Below the pieces are notes generated by a model. That model had not been told where the DNA came from. It was given only the letters and a program-made list of their open reading frames with translations, and made no database searches. From assembly GCA_021741585.1 (NCBI GenBank), contig JAIOXN010000003.1, positions 1 through 64,000 on the forward strand: 64,000 bases of DNA, read 5' to 3'. The position numbers and the translations under genes are program-made. Source of the stretch: Aquiluna sp. Its GTDB lineage: Bacteria > Actinomycetota > Actinomycetes > Actinomycetales > Microbacteriaceae. Position 1 is the stretch's first letter; every line of letters starts with the position of its first letter. Below are positions 37,610 through 49,231 of this stretch, one piece after another.

Positions 37610-39727
37610 ATGGCGCGAAGTGTTTATGTTGCATCGGTCGAGGGCCACACCGCAAAATCAGTGGTTGCTCTCGGAGTTTTGGAAACCCTAACCAAGAAAT
37701 TTCAAAAGGTTGGAGTCTTTCGAGCCATCAGCGAAGACCCAAGTGGTCACGACGCAATTCTTGAACTTTTGATGAGCAATACCAACACAGAATTCGCAAT
37801 AGAAGACTGTGTTGGCGTGAGCTATCGCGAGATGCACGAGACTCCAGAGAAGTCTTTGGGGAAGATCCTTGAGCGCTATAAAGCCCTGGAAGCAAGCTGC
37901 GACGCGGTAGTGGTCGTCGGTTCCGATTACACCGATGTCTTTAGCCCAGCAGAGTTTTCCTTCAACGCTCGGGTGGCAGCAAACCTTGGCATCCCAATGA
38001 TTTTGGTCTTCAATGGCCGTGAGATTCACACCACCTCAGAGCACTTGGGTCAGGCGAAGCCTAGGAACTCTCAAGACCTAAAGTCCATGGCCGAGCTTGT
38101 GATGCAAGAGGTCGCGGATGCCCACACCACAATCTTGGCTGCGGTTGTCAACCGCGCAGATTCTGAGCGCCTGCAATCAATCAAAGAGGCGGTTGGCAAG
38201 GCTCTTCCGGACTCGGTTCCGGTCTGGGTAGTGCCCGAGGATCCACATCTTCCAGCTCCAAGAATGGGGCAGATCCTTGAAGCTGTTGATGGCAAGTTGC
38301 TATTTGGTTCGGGCAAGCGCCTAACCAACGAGGCTATGGACTTGGTGGTCGCCGCAATGACTCCCGAGCACGTTTTGCAAAGAATTTCCGAGGGTTCGGT
38401 AGTTGTGGTTCCAGCCGACCGCACAGATGTTTTGCTTGCGCTACTGATGGCTGATGCCTCAAAGACCTTCCCATCGCTTGCCGGAATTGTTTTGAACGGT
38501 GGTTTTGAGATTCCAGAACCAATCCGGGTATTGATCGAGGGTCTGGATCCAACCCTGCCGGTAGTGACAACAGACGGTAGAAGCTTTGACACCACCGTGA
38601 AGATTTCCTCAACCAGGGGATTGGTTAGCGCTAGAGATCTACAAAAGATTGAGCGTGCCAGAAAGCTTGTGGTTGACCACCTGGACACCGAACAGCTGGT
38701 TGACCTTCTCGAGCAAACCACACCTAGAGCTATCACTCCGTTGTTCTTCGAGTACTCGCTTCTCAAGCGAGCAAGCGATGATCAAAAGACCATTGTGTTG
38801 CCCGAGGGTGATGATGATCGGGTGCTCGCAGCAGCAAGCCAAATCCTTGGCAAGAAGATCGCAAAGCTGATCATTCTCGGAGATCCTCAACAGATTCAAG
38901 CCAAGGCAAATGCCCTCGGGTTGGATCTGTCGGCAGCAAGCTTGATGGATCCGGCAAAGTCAGAGCACTTCGCTGCATGTGTTGCCGAATACGTCAAACT
39001 CCGTTCACACAAGGGTGTCACTGAGGAAAAAGCCAAAGAGGTAATGCTGGATGTTTCCTATTTTGGAACCATGCTGGTGCAGCTTGGGCTAGCCGATGGC
39101 ATGGTCTCGGGAGCTGCCCACACCACTGCCCACACCATCAAACCAAGCTTCGAATTCATCAAGGCCAAGCCCGGTGTCTCTGCCGTTTCCTCTGTCTTTT
39201 TGATGGCCCTAGAAGATCGCGTTTTGGTTTATGGCGACTGCGCTGTGATTCCTGAACCAAGCGTCGAGGAGCTTGCAGACATCGCAATCTCCTCTGCCGA
39301 AACCGCCAGAAGCTTCAACATCGAACCGCATGTCGCAATGCTTTCCTATTCCACGGGTGAATCTGGCTCGGGTGCAGACGTTGATCGGGTTCGCGCTGCC
39401 ACAAAGTTGGTTCGCGAAAGGGCTCCGGAACTATCGGTCGAAGGGCCAATCCAATACGATGCTGCTGTTGACGTGGCAGTTGCCAAGGCCAAGCTTCCAG
39501 AGTCCACGGTGGCTGGCCGCGCAACCGTATTTGTGTTCCCAGATTTGAATACCGGAAACAACACCTACAAGGCAGTCCAGCGCACCGCTGGAGCGCTGGC
39601 GATCGGACCAATTTTGCAGGGTTTGAATAAGCCAGTGAATGATCTATCACGTGGTGCTTTGGTGCAGGACATAGTGAACACGATTGCAATTACCGCCATT
39701 CAGGCTCAGAGCATGGGGCAAAAATGA
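37610..39727 (+). CDS. pta: Phosphate acetyltransferase, long form
   Basis: This is a 705-residue protein with three parts: an N-terminal BioD-like P-loop region (VASVEGHTAKSVVALG), a DRTGG-type middle domain (about 215-330), and the C-terminal catalytic PTA domain (PEGDDDRVLAAASQI, MVSGAAHTTAHTIKP, MLSYSTGESGSG). It interconverts acetyl-CoA and acetyl phosphate. The last 4 nt overlap ackA, giving the classic pta-ackA pair. Confidence 0.97.
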   Translation: MARSVYVASVEGHTAKSVVALGVLETLTKKFQKVGVFRAISEDPSGHDAILELLMSNTNTEFAIEDCVGVSYREMHETPEKSLGKILERYKALEASCDAVVVVGSDYTDVFSPAEFSFNARVAANLGIPMILVFNGREIHTTSEHLGQAKPRNSQDLKSMAELVMQEVADAHTTILAAVVNRADSERLQSIKEAVGKALPDSVPVWVVPEDPHLPAPRMGQILEAVDGKLLFGSGKRLTNEAMDLVVAAMTPEHVLQRISEGSVVVVPADRTDVLLALLMADASKTFPSLAGIVLNGGFEIPEPIRVLIEGLDPTLPVVTTDGRSFDTTVKISSTRGLVSARDLQKIERARKLVVDHLDTEQLVDLLEQTTPRAITPLFFEYSLLKRASDDQKTIVLPEGDDDRVLAAASQILGKKIAKLIILGDPQQIQAKANALGLDLSAASLMDPAKSEHFAACVAEYVKLRSHKGVTEEKAKEVMLDVSYFGTMLVQLGLADGMVSGAAHTTAHTIKPSFEFIKAKPGVSAVSSVFLMALEDRVLVYGDCAVIPEPSVEELADIAISSAETARSFNIEPHVAMLSYSTGESGSGADVDRVRAATKLVRERAPELSVEGPIQYDAAVDVAVAKAKLPESTVAGRATVFVFPDLNTGNNTYKAVQRTAGALAIGPILQGLNKPVNDLSRGALVQDIVNTIAITAIQAQSMGQK

Positions 39728-40824
39728 GACCAATCCTGGTTATCAATTCCGGTTCCAGCTCACTGAAATATCAGCTGGTTGATGTTGATTCTTCGGTTGC
39801 GTTGCAATCAGGTTTGATCGAGCGAGTGACAGACCACGCCATGGCATTTAAGCAAATGATTCAGGAGCTTGGAGATGTTTCGCCGTTAGCCATCGGGCAC
39901 CGCGTGGTGCATGGCGGATCTGAGTTTTCAAAACCTGTAATTATCGATAACGCTGTGATTGCAAGAATCAAGGAGCTTAGTTCTTTGGCCCCATTGCATA
40001 ACCCAGGACACGTTGCAGGGATCGAAGGAGCCGTTGCAGCTTTTCCTGAACTGGTTCAGGTCGCAGTCTTTGACACCGCTTTCCACCAGACCATGCCAGT
40101 CGAATCATATCGATACGCAATAGATCAAAAGCTTGCCGATGAATACGGCATTCGCCGATATGGCTTCCATGGCACCAGCCACGCCTTTGTTGCACAGAAG
40201 ACCGCAGAGTTTTTAGGCAAAGACCTTTCTGAGCTAAACGCCATCATTTTGCACCTTGGAAATGGCGCATCGGCATCCGCAATCAAAAACGGAGAATCTA
40301 TCAACACCTCAATGGGCTTGACCCCGCTGCAGGGTCTAGTGATGGGTACTCGCTCCGGAGATATTGATCCGGCGATTGTTGCCTATCTAGAGCGAGTGGC
40401 AAAGATGAGCATTGACGAGGTCGATGCATCTTTGAATAAAAACGCGGGACTCAAGGGCCTGACTGGTGACTCAGATTTGCGAGATGTTGAATCTCGTGCA
40501 AAAGCTGGTGACCAGGTCGCAATCGATGCACTTGCCGTTTACTCAATGAGAATCAAGCACTACATCGGTGCCTACCTTGCTCAGATTGGCCCGATTGATG
40601 CTCTCGTCTTCACCGCAGGCGTTGGCGAAAACTCAGTTGAGATGCGCTCTCAGATAACTTCTGGACTTGAACATCTTGGAATCAAAATCGATGCTGCCAA
40701 AAACCAGCTGCGTGATAAATCCGCCCGAGAAATCTCGGTTGAGGGTGCAAGCGTGAAGGTGTTGGTTGTGCCAACCAACGAAGAGCTTGCAATCGCGCTC
40801 CAGACCGCGGAATTTCTCTCCTAA
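39724..40824 (+). CDS. ackA: Acetate kinase
   Basis: This is a 366-residue protein with LVINSGSSSLKYQL, GHRVVHGG, FDTAFHQTMP, YRRYGFHGTSH-like (IRRYGFHGTSH), HLGNGAS and GDIDP. It makes ATP and acetate from acetyl phosphate, or the reverse. Somewhat shorter than the ~400-residue norm because of a compact N-terminal region. Its stop is one base from the end of the convergent photolyase gene. Confidence 0.97.
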   Translation: MRPILVINSGSSSLKYQLVDVDSSVALQSGLIERVTDHAMAFKQMIQELGDVSPLAIGHRVVHGGSEFSKPVIIDNAVIARIKELSSLAPLHNPGHVAGIEGAVAAFPELVQVAVFDTAFHQTMPVESYRYAIDQKLADEYGIRRYGFHGTSHAFVAQKTAEFLGKDLSELNAIILHLGNGASASAIKNGESINTSMGLTPLQGLVMGTRSGDIDPAIVAYLERVAKMSIDEVDASLNKNAGLKGLTGDSDLRDVESRAKAGDQVAIDALAVYSMRIKHYIGAYLAQIGPIDALVFTAGVGENSVEMRSQITSGLEHLGIKIDAAKNQLRDKSAREISVEGASVKVLVVPTNEELAIALQTAEFLS

Positions 40825-40825
40825 A

Positions 40826-42262
40826 TCAGAGCGATTTCCGTTTAGCCTCTTGCTCGAGAAGTTGAGGTAAATCCGATAGCCGCCTAAGCCCACCCAGGGT
40901 CTGGCTCATTCTGTGGTTGGACTTGAATGTCTCTTGGTTCTTTGCCAAGAAGTTCCAGTAGCCGGCGGTGAATGGGCAAGCTTCCTCGCCAACGCGGATG
41001 GTTGGTTTGAATTTGCAGCCGACGCAGTGGTTGCTCATTTTGTTTATGTAGGCACCACCCGCGGCATATGGCTTGGTGGACATTTGACCACCGTCGGCGT
41101 AGAGCGACATGCCGATGACGTTTGCCGGCATTACCCATGGCGTGCCATCGGCAAAGGCATCGATGAACCAGTCGTTGGTTTGCTTGGGATTAAACCCGCG
41201 CTGCAGCGCGGTGTTGCCCAGCACCATAAGCCTTGGAATGTGGTGAGTCCAGGCATTGTCCCGCACAGATTTGACTGCATGCGCGAGGCACTTGGCTTCG
41301 ATTTGGTCTGGATCTAGTTCGCTGAAACTTGTCGGAAGTGGCGTATTTGCTTTGAGCTCGTTTTTAGATTCGTAGTCTTCGCCAAAGTGCCAGTAGAGCT
41401 GCCAAACATAGTCTCGCCAGCCAATGATTTGGCGGATGAAACCCTCTACACTGGCGAGCCTTGCATCGCCTGACTGATAAGCGGCAACAGCTGCATTGAC
41501 TACTTCGAGTGGTGAGAGTAGTCCAAGGTTTATTGGCACCGAAAGCATCGAGTGGGCCATTACCCAATCCCGGTCATCCATCGCATCTTCGTAGGGACCA
41601 AATAGATCGAGGCGGTTTTCAATGAAATCATTCAGAGCGACCAGCGCCTGCTCGCGGGTTCCAGGAAATATCCTTGGACCATCGTTCCCGATGAACTTTG
41701 CCTTGCCACTTTTCTCGAGGGCATCCAACTCTGCTCTGACTTGTAGATCGAGCTCATCTTCTTGTGGGCGATATGGTTCCGGTAGACCAAGGCCGGCCTT
41801 TGGTGGTGGGAGTCGATTCTCCTCATCGAAGTTCCATTTGCCACCCTCGGGTTCTCCTTGGTGCATGAGAATGTCAATACGTTTTCGTTGAATCCGATAG
41901 AAATCCTCGAGACGAAGTCTTTTTGGGCTTGAGGCTAGGAACGCATCCCAGTCTTCAAAATTCGAGCAAAATCCTGGGTTTTCATGAATCTCAAGATTCA
42001 GGCTCTGCGCAAGAGCAAGAAAGGGTCTGGAGGAAGGGTGGGCGATGCTGGTTAGGTTTTGATTCTCAAGTTCTCGATAGCTACCAACCCGAATCAGTTT
42101 CACGTTTGTGTCTCTGCCACGGGCCAGTTGCGCATAGCGAATCAGGTGGGCCTTTTGGCGATGGTAGTTGCGCTTTGAGAATTGGTTGTCGACTAGCGGG
42201 AGCAGAAGCTCAGATTCCAGTTCGAAATGTGGGCCCAATTGATCGGCAAGCAATAGTTGCAA
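40826..42262 (-). CDS. FeS-type (6-4) photolyase/cryptochrome-related protein
   Basis: This is a ~478-residue protein. The frame is open to 42331, but the TTG at 42262 is the likely start: AGGAG precedes it and translation begins QLLLADQLGPHF, the expected first strand. The bacterial FeS-BCP/CryPro features are HCVGCKFKP and EEACPFTAGYWNFL (cluster Cys), and MLSVPINLGLLSP and IRQIIGWRDYV in the FAD domain. Such proteins repair UV (6-4) lesions or act as blue-light receptors; FAD and a 4Fe-4S cluster are expected. It is divergent from the DoxX-like gene. Confidence 0.9.
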   Translation of the reverse strand: MQLLLADQLGPHFELESELLLPLVDNQFSKRNYHRQKAHLIRYAQLARGRDTNVKLIRVGSYRELENQNLTSIAHPSSRPFLALAQSLNLEIHENPGFCSNFEDWDAFLASSPKRLRLEDFYRIQRKRIDILMHQGEPEGGKWNFDEENRLPPPKAGLGLPEPYRPQEDELDLQVRAELDALEKSGKAKFIGNDGPRIFPGTREQALVALNDFIENRLDLFGPYEDAMDDRDWVMAHSMLSVPINLGLLSPLEVVNAAVAAYQSGDARLASVEGFIRQIIGWRDYVWQLYWHFGEDYESKNELKANTPLPTSFSELDPDQIEAKCLAHAVKSVRDNAWTHHIPRLMVLGNTALQRGFNPKQTNDWFIDAFADGTPWVMPANVIGMSLYADGGQMSTKPYAAGGAYINKMSNHCVGCKFKPTIRVGEEACPFTAGYWNFLAKNQETFKSNHRMSQTLGGLRRLSDLPQLLEQEAKRKSL

Positions 42263-42313
42263 TTGGGCTCCTTTTCGGGAAATGTTCGGGCTCTTCTGTT
42301 GGTTCCAAACTAC

Positions 42314-42772
42314 ATGCAGAAAATCAACCAAATTATTTCCCGGTATGACCAGATCGTCATTGATTTCATGGAGAAGATTGGGCTACCATTTTTGCGCTTT
42401 GCCATTGGTGCAGTTTTCATTTGGTTTGGTGCCCTCAAGACAATTGGTGAACTAAGCCCGGCGTATGACCTGGTTGCCAAGACTGTTTATTGGCTGACCC
42501 CGGAAATCATCGTGCCGCTTCTGGGGCTTTGGGAAGTGGCAATTGGTTTGGCATTTTTGTTTCCTCCATTGACCAGAATCGCTATTTTGCTTTTGGCTTT
42601 GCAGATGCCTGGAACTTTCTTGCCTTTGGTCTTGTTGCCTGAGGTTTGCTTCTCTGTGTTTCCTTTTGGGCTTACCTTGGAGGGTCAATACATCATCAAG
42701 AACTTGGTGATTATCGGCTCTGCGTTAGTGCTGGGTTCTAGATTGCAGGCGATCAAGAGCACGCAAAGTTAG
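42314..42772 (+). CDS. DoxX-like small membrane protein
   Basis: This is a 152-residue protein with four predicted transmembrane helices. The ATG at 42314 is taken as start, beyond the start region of the divergent photolyase gene. It has the DoxX-type first helix (LPFLRFAIGAVFIWFGALK) and PLLGLWEVAIGLAFLF. Biochemical role unknown; relatives are linked to redox or membrane stress. Confidence 0.75.
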   Translation: MQKINQIISRYDQIVIDFMEKIGLPFLRFAIGAVFIWFGALKTIGELSPAYDLVAKTVYWLTPEIIVPLLGLWEVAIGLAFLFPPLTRIAILLLALQMPGTFLPLVLLPEVCFSVFPFGLTLEGQYIIKNLVIIGSALVLGSRLQAIKSTQS

Positions 42773-42810
42773 GGCAACTGTCTAGACTCAGTTTGGATAG
42801 ATGGGGATAG

Positions 42811-43275
42811 ATGAAACCGAAACAACTTTTTAGCCTCTTTGCAACTGCCGAGGCAATCACTTGGACTCTATTGATTTCTGCTCTGATTGCCCGTGTTGTT
42901 CTTCCTGAGCAAGCAATCTTGGTGACAATTGCCGGCGGTATTCACGGAGCTGTGTTTTTGGGTTATGCGGTCACTGCAGTCTTGGTTGGACTAAACCAAC
43001 GTTGGAAATTCTCGCGACTGTCAATTGCTGTTTTGCTGGCAATCGTGCCATTTGCAACTGTTCCTTTTGAGCTTCGTCTCAAGAAAGCTGATGCGTTAGA
43101 TGGTGCGTGGAGGACAACGAAATCTTCAGACCCAAGGGATCTGTCCTGGATCGATGGCTTGTTTCGCTGGTTCATCGCCAGGCCACTAATTTTGTTAGCA
43201 GTATTGGTGATTGTGATTCCAGCTATCTTTGCAACGCTTTTGTGGCTCGGTCCGCCAGATCAATGGTTTAAATAA
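42811..43275 (+). CDS. DUF3817-type integral membrane protein
   Basis: This is a 154-residue protein. The N-terminal half matches the DUF3817 pattern (FATAEAITWTLLISALIARV, GGIHGAVFLGYAV) seen in small actinobacterial membrane proteins. Four predicted helices, with a charged loop between the third and fourth. Function unknown. A clear terminator follows. Confidence 0.78.
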   Translation: MKPKQLFSLFATAEAITWTLLISALIARVVLPEQAILVTIAGGIHGAVFLGYAVTAVLVGLNQRWKFSRLSIAVLLAIVPFATVPFELRLKKADALDGAWRTTKSSDPRDLSWIDGLFRWFIARPLILLAVLVIVIPAIFATLLWLGPPDQWFK

Positions 43276-43277
43276 TC

Positions 43278-43302
43278 AAAACCCCGCTTAGGCGGGGTTT
43301 TT
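43278..43302 (+). terminator. Rho-independent terminator after the DUF3817 gene
   Basis: A 10-bp stem (43278-43287 with 43292-43301) with a TTAG loop runs into a T tract. It separates this gene from the iron-transport operon. Confidence 0.92.
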
Positions 43303-43326
43303 CTTTTGGTGGCTATTTTGTTCTCC

Positions 43327-43355
43327 TTGACAAAGAGGTTAGGTAAACCTAACCT
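43327..43355 (+). promoter_or_regulatory. Iron-box promoter of the ferric-iron transporter operon
   Basis: A perfect -35 TTGACA (43327-43332) is followed at 17-bp spacing by TAACCT (43350-43355). Between and over the -10 lies the perfect 20-bp inverted repeat AGGTTAGGTAAACCTAACCT (43336-43355), which matches the TTAGGTTAGGCTAACCTAA type of DtxR/IdeR box. The repressor would block the promoter when iron is sufficient. Confidence 0.88.
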
Positions 43356-43397
43356 ATTCACAGCACCACAATTTGGTGCCCCTTTGAGAGGAAATAA

Positions 43398-44396
43398 ATG
43401 CGAATAAGCCGCGCAATTGCAGCAGCCTTGGTTGCAGTAACAACCCTTACTGGGTGTGGCGTTCAGGCCCCCGTTGAGGAAAAGAATTCGATTGTGGTTT
43501 ATGCCGGTCGAAGCGAAGAACTCGTTCGGCCACTGATTGATCAGTTTGAAGAAGAGACCGGTATTTCGGTTGAGGTCCGCTACGCAGGGAGTGCAGAACT
43601 TGCTGCCCAACTTCTAGAAGAGGGCAAGAATTCTCCAGCCGATGTTTTCTTTGCTCAGGATGCCGGAGCCCTCGGAGCAATTGCCAAAGCTGGTTTATTG
43701 ACCAAGTTGCCGAGTGAGATTTATGACCTGGTTCCAACCAGCTACTCTGCTGCCGATGGTTCTTGGGTCGGAGTTTCAGGTCGGGTTCGAGTTTTGAACT
43801 ACAACCCAGAGACTGTGACGCAGCTGCCTGCATCGGTATATGACTTGGCAGATCCAAGCTGGAAGGGCCGGATTGGAATTGCTCCAACCAATGCTTCTTT
43901 CCAGGCTTTTGTGACAGCGATGCGCGTTCTTGATGGTGATGAGAAAACTCTTGTGTGGCTAGAGGCCATGAAGCAGAATGCGGTGTTGTTCGAGAAGAAC
44001 GGCGCAATTTTGGAGGCTGTTGAAGCCGGCCAGATTGATGCCGGCTTGATCAACCACTACTACTGGTTCGCAAGGGCACAAGAAGTAGGTCTTGAGAACA
44101 TGAAGTCTGCACTCGGGCAGTTCCGGGCCTCCGATGCTGGCAATTTGATCAATGCTGCAGGTGTGGGAATCCTCAAAGACTCAACTGCCGCAAGAAAGTT
44201 TGTTGAGTATCTATTGAGCGAAACCGGCCAGGCCTACTTTGCCGAGGAAACCAGAGAGTATCCACTGGTAGAAGGTGTCAAGATGGTTGATGATTTGACT
44301 CCACTGAGTGAAATCCCGGCACCGAATGTAGACCTCAGCGACCTAGATACCTTGGATCAGACACTAGAGCTGATCCGCCAAGCTGGACTAATCTAA
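43398..44396 (+). CDS. fbpA: Ferric-iron ABC transporter substrate-binding lipoprotein
   Basis: This is a 332-residue lipoprotein (LTGC lipobox). FbpA/FutA-type features are IVVYAGRSEELVRPL at the start of the first lobe, SPADVFFAQDAGALG, and the iron-binding Tyr pair in LINHYYWFAR. It captures Fe(III) outside the membrane for the permease encoded next. The gene lies directly behind the iron box. Confidence 0.93.
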   Translation: MRISRAIAAALVAVTTLTGCGVQAPVEEKNSIVVYAGRSEELVRPLIDQFEEETGISVEVRYAGSAELAAQLLEEGKNSPADVFFAQDAGALGAIAKAGLLTKLPSEIYDLVPTSYSAADGSWVGVSGRVRVLNYNPETVTQLPASVYDLADPSWKGRIGIAPTNASFQAFVTAMRVLDGDEKTLVWLEAMKQNAVLFEKNGAILEAVEAGQIDAGLINHYYWFARAQEVGLENMKSALGQFRASDAGNLINAAGVGILKDSTAARKFVEYLLSETGQAYFAEETREYPLVEGVKMVDDLTPLSEIPAPNVDLSDLDTLDQTLELIRQAGLI

Positions 44397-44403
44397 GCAA
44401 GTT

Positions 44404-45912
44404 ATGCAAAAGCCCCCTGTTGCCCTTATCGCAATGGGGGTTTTTGCTGCCCTGGCATCATTGGTTCCGCTTGGTTACCTGCTGATACGCCTCGGTTCCG
44501 GCTTTGATAAGGCGCTAGCTGAGCTTTCTCGGCCAAGAACATTTGAGCTTTTGGGCAACACCTTATTGCTGACAGTTTCTGTGACGATCACGGCAATTGT
44601 GATCGGGTTGTTTCAGGCCTGGTTGGTGACCAGGTCTAATTTGCCGTTTGCCGGATTCTTTGCAGTCTTGGGCACCTTGCCACTTGCCATTCCTAGCTAT
44701 GTTTTGGCGCTGTCTTATACTTCGATGTTTTCTTGGTTCAGCGGTTTTTTTGCATCTTGGATCACCTTGTCTTTAGCAACTGCCCCATATGTGTTCTTGG
44801 GGGTTTCGGCAGCCTTGGTAAGAGTCGACACCTCCCAGGAGGAGGTTGCAAGATCGCTTGGTTTGTCTAGGTTTAGGGTTTTCACAAAAGTCACCTGGCC
44901 CCAGATCAAAACCGCTGCAACAGCTTCGGGGTTACTGGTAGCGCTTTACACGCTCAGCGAATTCGGTGCAGTTTCAATTTTGAGATATGACACCTTCACA
45001 AGGGCCATTTATAACGCTTACCGCGGTTCATTTGATCGAACGGCCGCAGCATCTCTTGCTGTGGTCTTGGTATTGCTCACTCTCATCGCCCTTTATTTTG
45101 AGCGCCGGGTTCGCAACAGGTATCTAAGCGTGGAGGCATCCGGGCGAAGGAATTTGGTCGAGCTTGGTAATTGGAAAGTTTTGGCAATGACCATGTTTGG
45201 AGTCCTGGGGCTCTTTGGCGCTGGATTCCCAATTGCCGCACTGACCGGCTGGGCCTTTGTTGGAAGCTCAAGATCAACCTGGGGTGAGTTGCTCTCAGCG
45301 CTCGGGTCCTCCTTGTCGCTGGCACTTTTGGCAGGTGTTGTGATTGGCATCTTTGCGACAGCCGTGGCACTTTGGAATGTTAGATACGGTTCCAGGTTCT
45401 CGTCTTTGATTGAAACGACAGTCTGGTCCTCTCATGCGCTGCCTGCAATTGTGGTTGGGTTGGCTTTGGTTTTTGTTGGTGCAAATCTGACCCCTTGGAT
45501 CTACCAAACGGTTTGGTTATTGGTGTTTGCATATCTGATTCTGTTTTTACCAAATGCACTATCTGTGATTGCCACCCCAATGGGTCAGGTGTCAAGGGGC
45601 CAGGAACAAGTTGCAAGATCGCTCGGTCTTAGCCAAGTCGGAGCAATTTTCAAGCTGGTGATTCCGGTTGCGACTCCTGGAATCCTGGCCGGCATGGCAC
45701 TCGCCTCGCTGACGGTCCTGAAGGAATTGCCAGCAACGTTATTGCTCAGGCCTAACGAGGTAGACACACTGGCAACCAAGCTTTGGTCGGCAACCGAGAC
45801 TCTGTCTTATGCCCAGGCAGCCCCATATGCGCTGGCCTTGATTATCATTGCGGGAGTGCCCGCTTTGGCACTCAATGCACAAGCCCGCAAATTGGCCTCG
45901 GAGGTGAGATAG
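44404..45912 (+). CDS. fbpB: Ferric-iron ABC transporter permease (two fused halves)
   Basis: This is a 502-residue membrane protein with about 12 helices and two EAA-type loops (EEVARSLGLSRFRVF and EQVARSLGLSQVGAIF), as usual for FbpB/FutB permeases. It starts 7 nt after fbpA and is followed within 2 nt by the ATPase gene. Confidence 0.93.
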   Translation: MQKPPVALIAMGVFAALASLVPLGYLLIRLGSGFDKALAELSRPRTFELLGNTLLLTVSVTITAIVIGLFQAWLVTRSNLPFAGFFAVLGTLPLAIPSYVLALSYTSMFSWFSGFFASWITLSLATAPYVFLGVSAALVRVDTSQEEVARSLGLSRFRVFTKVTWPQIKTAATASGLLVALYTLSEFGAVSILRYDTFTRAIYNAYRGSFDRTAAASLAVVLVLLTLIALYFERRVRNRYLSVEASGRRNLVELGNWKVLAMTMFGVLGLFGAGFPIAALTGWAFVGSSRSTWGELLSALGSSLSLALLAGVVIGIFATAVALWNVRYGSRFSSLIETTVWSSHALPAIVVGLALVFVGANLTPWIYQTVWLLVFAYLILFLPNALSVIATPMGQVSRGQEQVARSLGLSQVGAIFKLVIPVATPGILAGMALASLTVLKELPATLLLRPNEVDTLATKLWSATETLSYAQAAPYALALIIIAGVPALALNAQARKLASEVR

Positions 45913-45914
45913 AG

Positions 45915-46952
45915 ATGCCACTTCTTGAGATTAAAAACCTAGGTGTTTTTTTCGATGGCCAAGAGATTCTGCGCGAGGTAAATCTTCAGGTGATGCCGCA
46001 AGAACTGCTGGCAATTCTGGGTTCTTCTGGGGCTGGCAAATCAACCTTGCTACGACTGATTGCCGGTTTTGAGAAACCAAACTCTGGTGAGATTTTGCTT
46101 TCTGGAAATGTCATTTCCAGCCCCAGAGACCTTTTGAATCCGGAAAAAAGAGGAATTGGAATCGTGCCGCAAGAGGCGGCGCTTTTCCCGCACCTAACTG
46201 TTTCCGAGAACATCGCGTTTGGATTAGGAAAGCAAGACAAATCGGCCAGAGAGGCTCGAGTAAAAGAGCTCTTGGAGCTAACCCGACTGACTCCTTTTGC
46301 CGATCGGAAGCCGGATCAGTTATCCGGTGGTCAGAGCCAACGCGTGGCACTGGCTCGAGCACTTGCCCCAAAGCCGGCAGTGGTCTTGTTAGATGAGCCG
46401 TTTAGCGCACTTGATGCAGAGCTTCGCGAGCAGTTGCGCTCCGAGGTGAGGCAAATGCTACGAACCGAGGGGGCAACTGCGATTTTGGTCACACACGATC
46501 AAGAGGAAGCGTTGTCCTTGGCGGATCGAGTTGCTGTGATGCGCGATGGTCAGATCATTCAGGTCGGCACGCCTGCTGAAATCTATAACGCTCCGGTTGA
46601 CCTTGGAATCGCAACCTTCTTGGGGGATTCGGTACTAGTTGAGGGCTGGGTTGAAAACGGCAAACTCCAGACTGCCCTTGGGAAGCTAACTCCAATTACC
46701 CACGTGACCGAGGGTGATAAGGGTGTGGTTGCAATCCGCAGCGAGAACTTCTATTTGCAGCCAAATCCAGCTGGAGACTCCGAGGTAGTTGGCAGAGAGT
46801 TCTTCGGGCACGATGCCGTGGTCGAGGTTCAGACCCCAAAGCTTAAGATCAAGGCCCGGGCTAATGGACCATTTGCCCCAGAGGTTGGAATGCGGGTTAC
46901 AGTTTGGGTTAGGGGTTCTGTGAATTTCTACCCCAATGCAGAGGGCAACTAG
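45915..46952 (+). CDS. fbpC: Ferric-iron ABC transporter ATPase
   Basis: This is a 345-residue protein. The ATG at 45915 is chosen because translation then begins PLLEIKNLGVFF, the canonical first strand; the frame is open further upstream inside fbpB. Walker A GSSGAGKST, signature LSGGQSQRVALARAL, Walker B VVLLDEPFSALD, H-loop VTHDQEEAL, then a C-terminal TOBE-like regulatory domain. Confidence 0.93.
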   Translation: MPLLEIKNLGVFFDGQEILREVNLQVMPQELLAILGSSGAGKSTLLRLIAGFEKPNSGEILLSGNVISSPRDLLNPEKRGIGIVPQEAALFPHLTVSENIAFGLGKQDKSAREARVKELLELTRLTPFADRKPDQLSGGQSQRVALARALAPKPAVVLLDEPFSALDAELREQLRSEVRQMLRTEGATAILVTHDQEEALSLADRVAVMRDGQIIQVGTPAEIYNAPVDLGIATFLGDSVLVEGWVENGKLQTALGKLTPITHVTEGDKGVVAIRSENFYLQPNPAGDSEVVGREFFGHDAVVEVQTPKLKIKARANGPFAPEVGMRVTVWVRGSVNFYPNAEGN

Positions 46953-46978
46953 AAAGCCCAGATTTGGGAAGCAATTAG

Positions 46979-49189
<2,211 letters not shown>

Positions 49190-49200
49190 GTTTGGACTTC

Positions 49201-49228
49201 GAAACAGGCGCCTTCGGGCGCCTGTTTC
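49201..49228 (+). terminator. katG terminator
   Basis: A 12-bp stem (49201-49212 with 49217-49228) with a TTCG tetraloop is followed by TCTTT. It lies between katG and the convergent ABC-F gene; T-rich sequence is on the katG side only. Confidence 0.88.
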
Positions 49229-49231
49229 TCT

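Noticed and set aside
38071-38766. 231-codon minus-strand open frame
   Set aside because: Antisense to pta; Ser/Arg/Thr-rich low-information translation.
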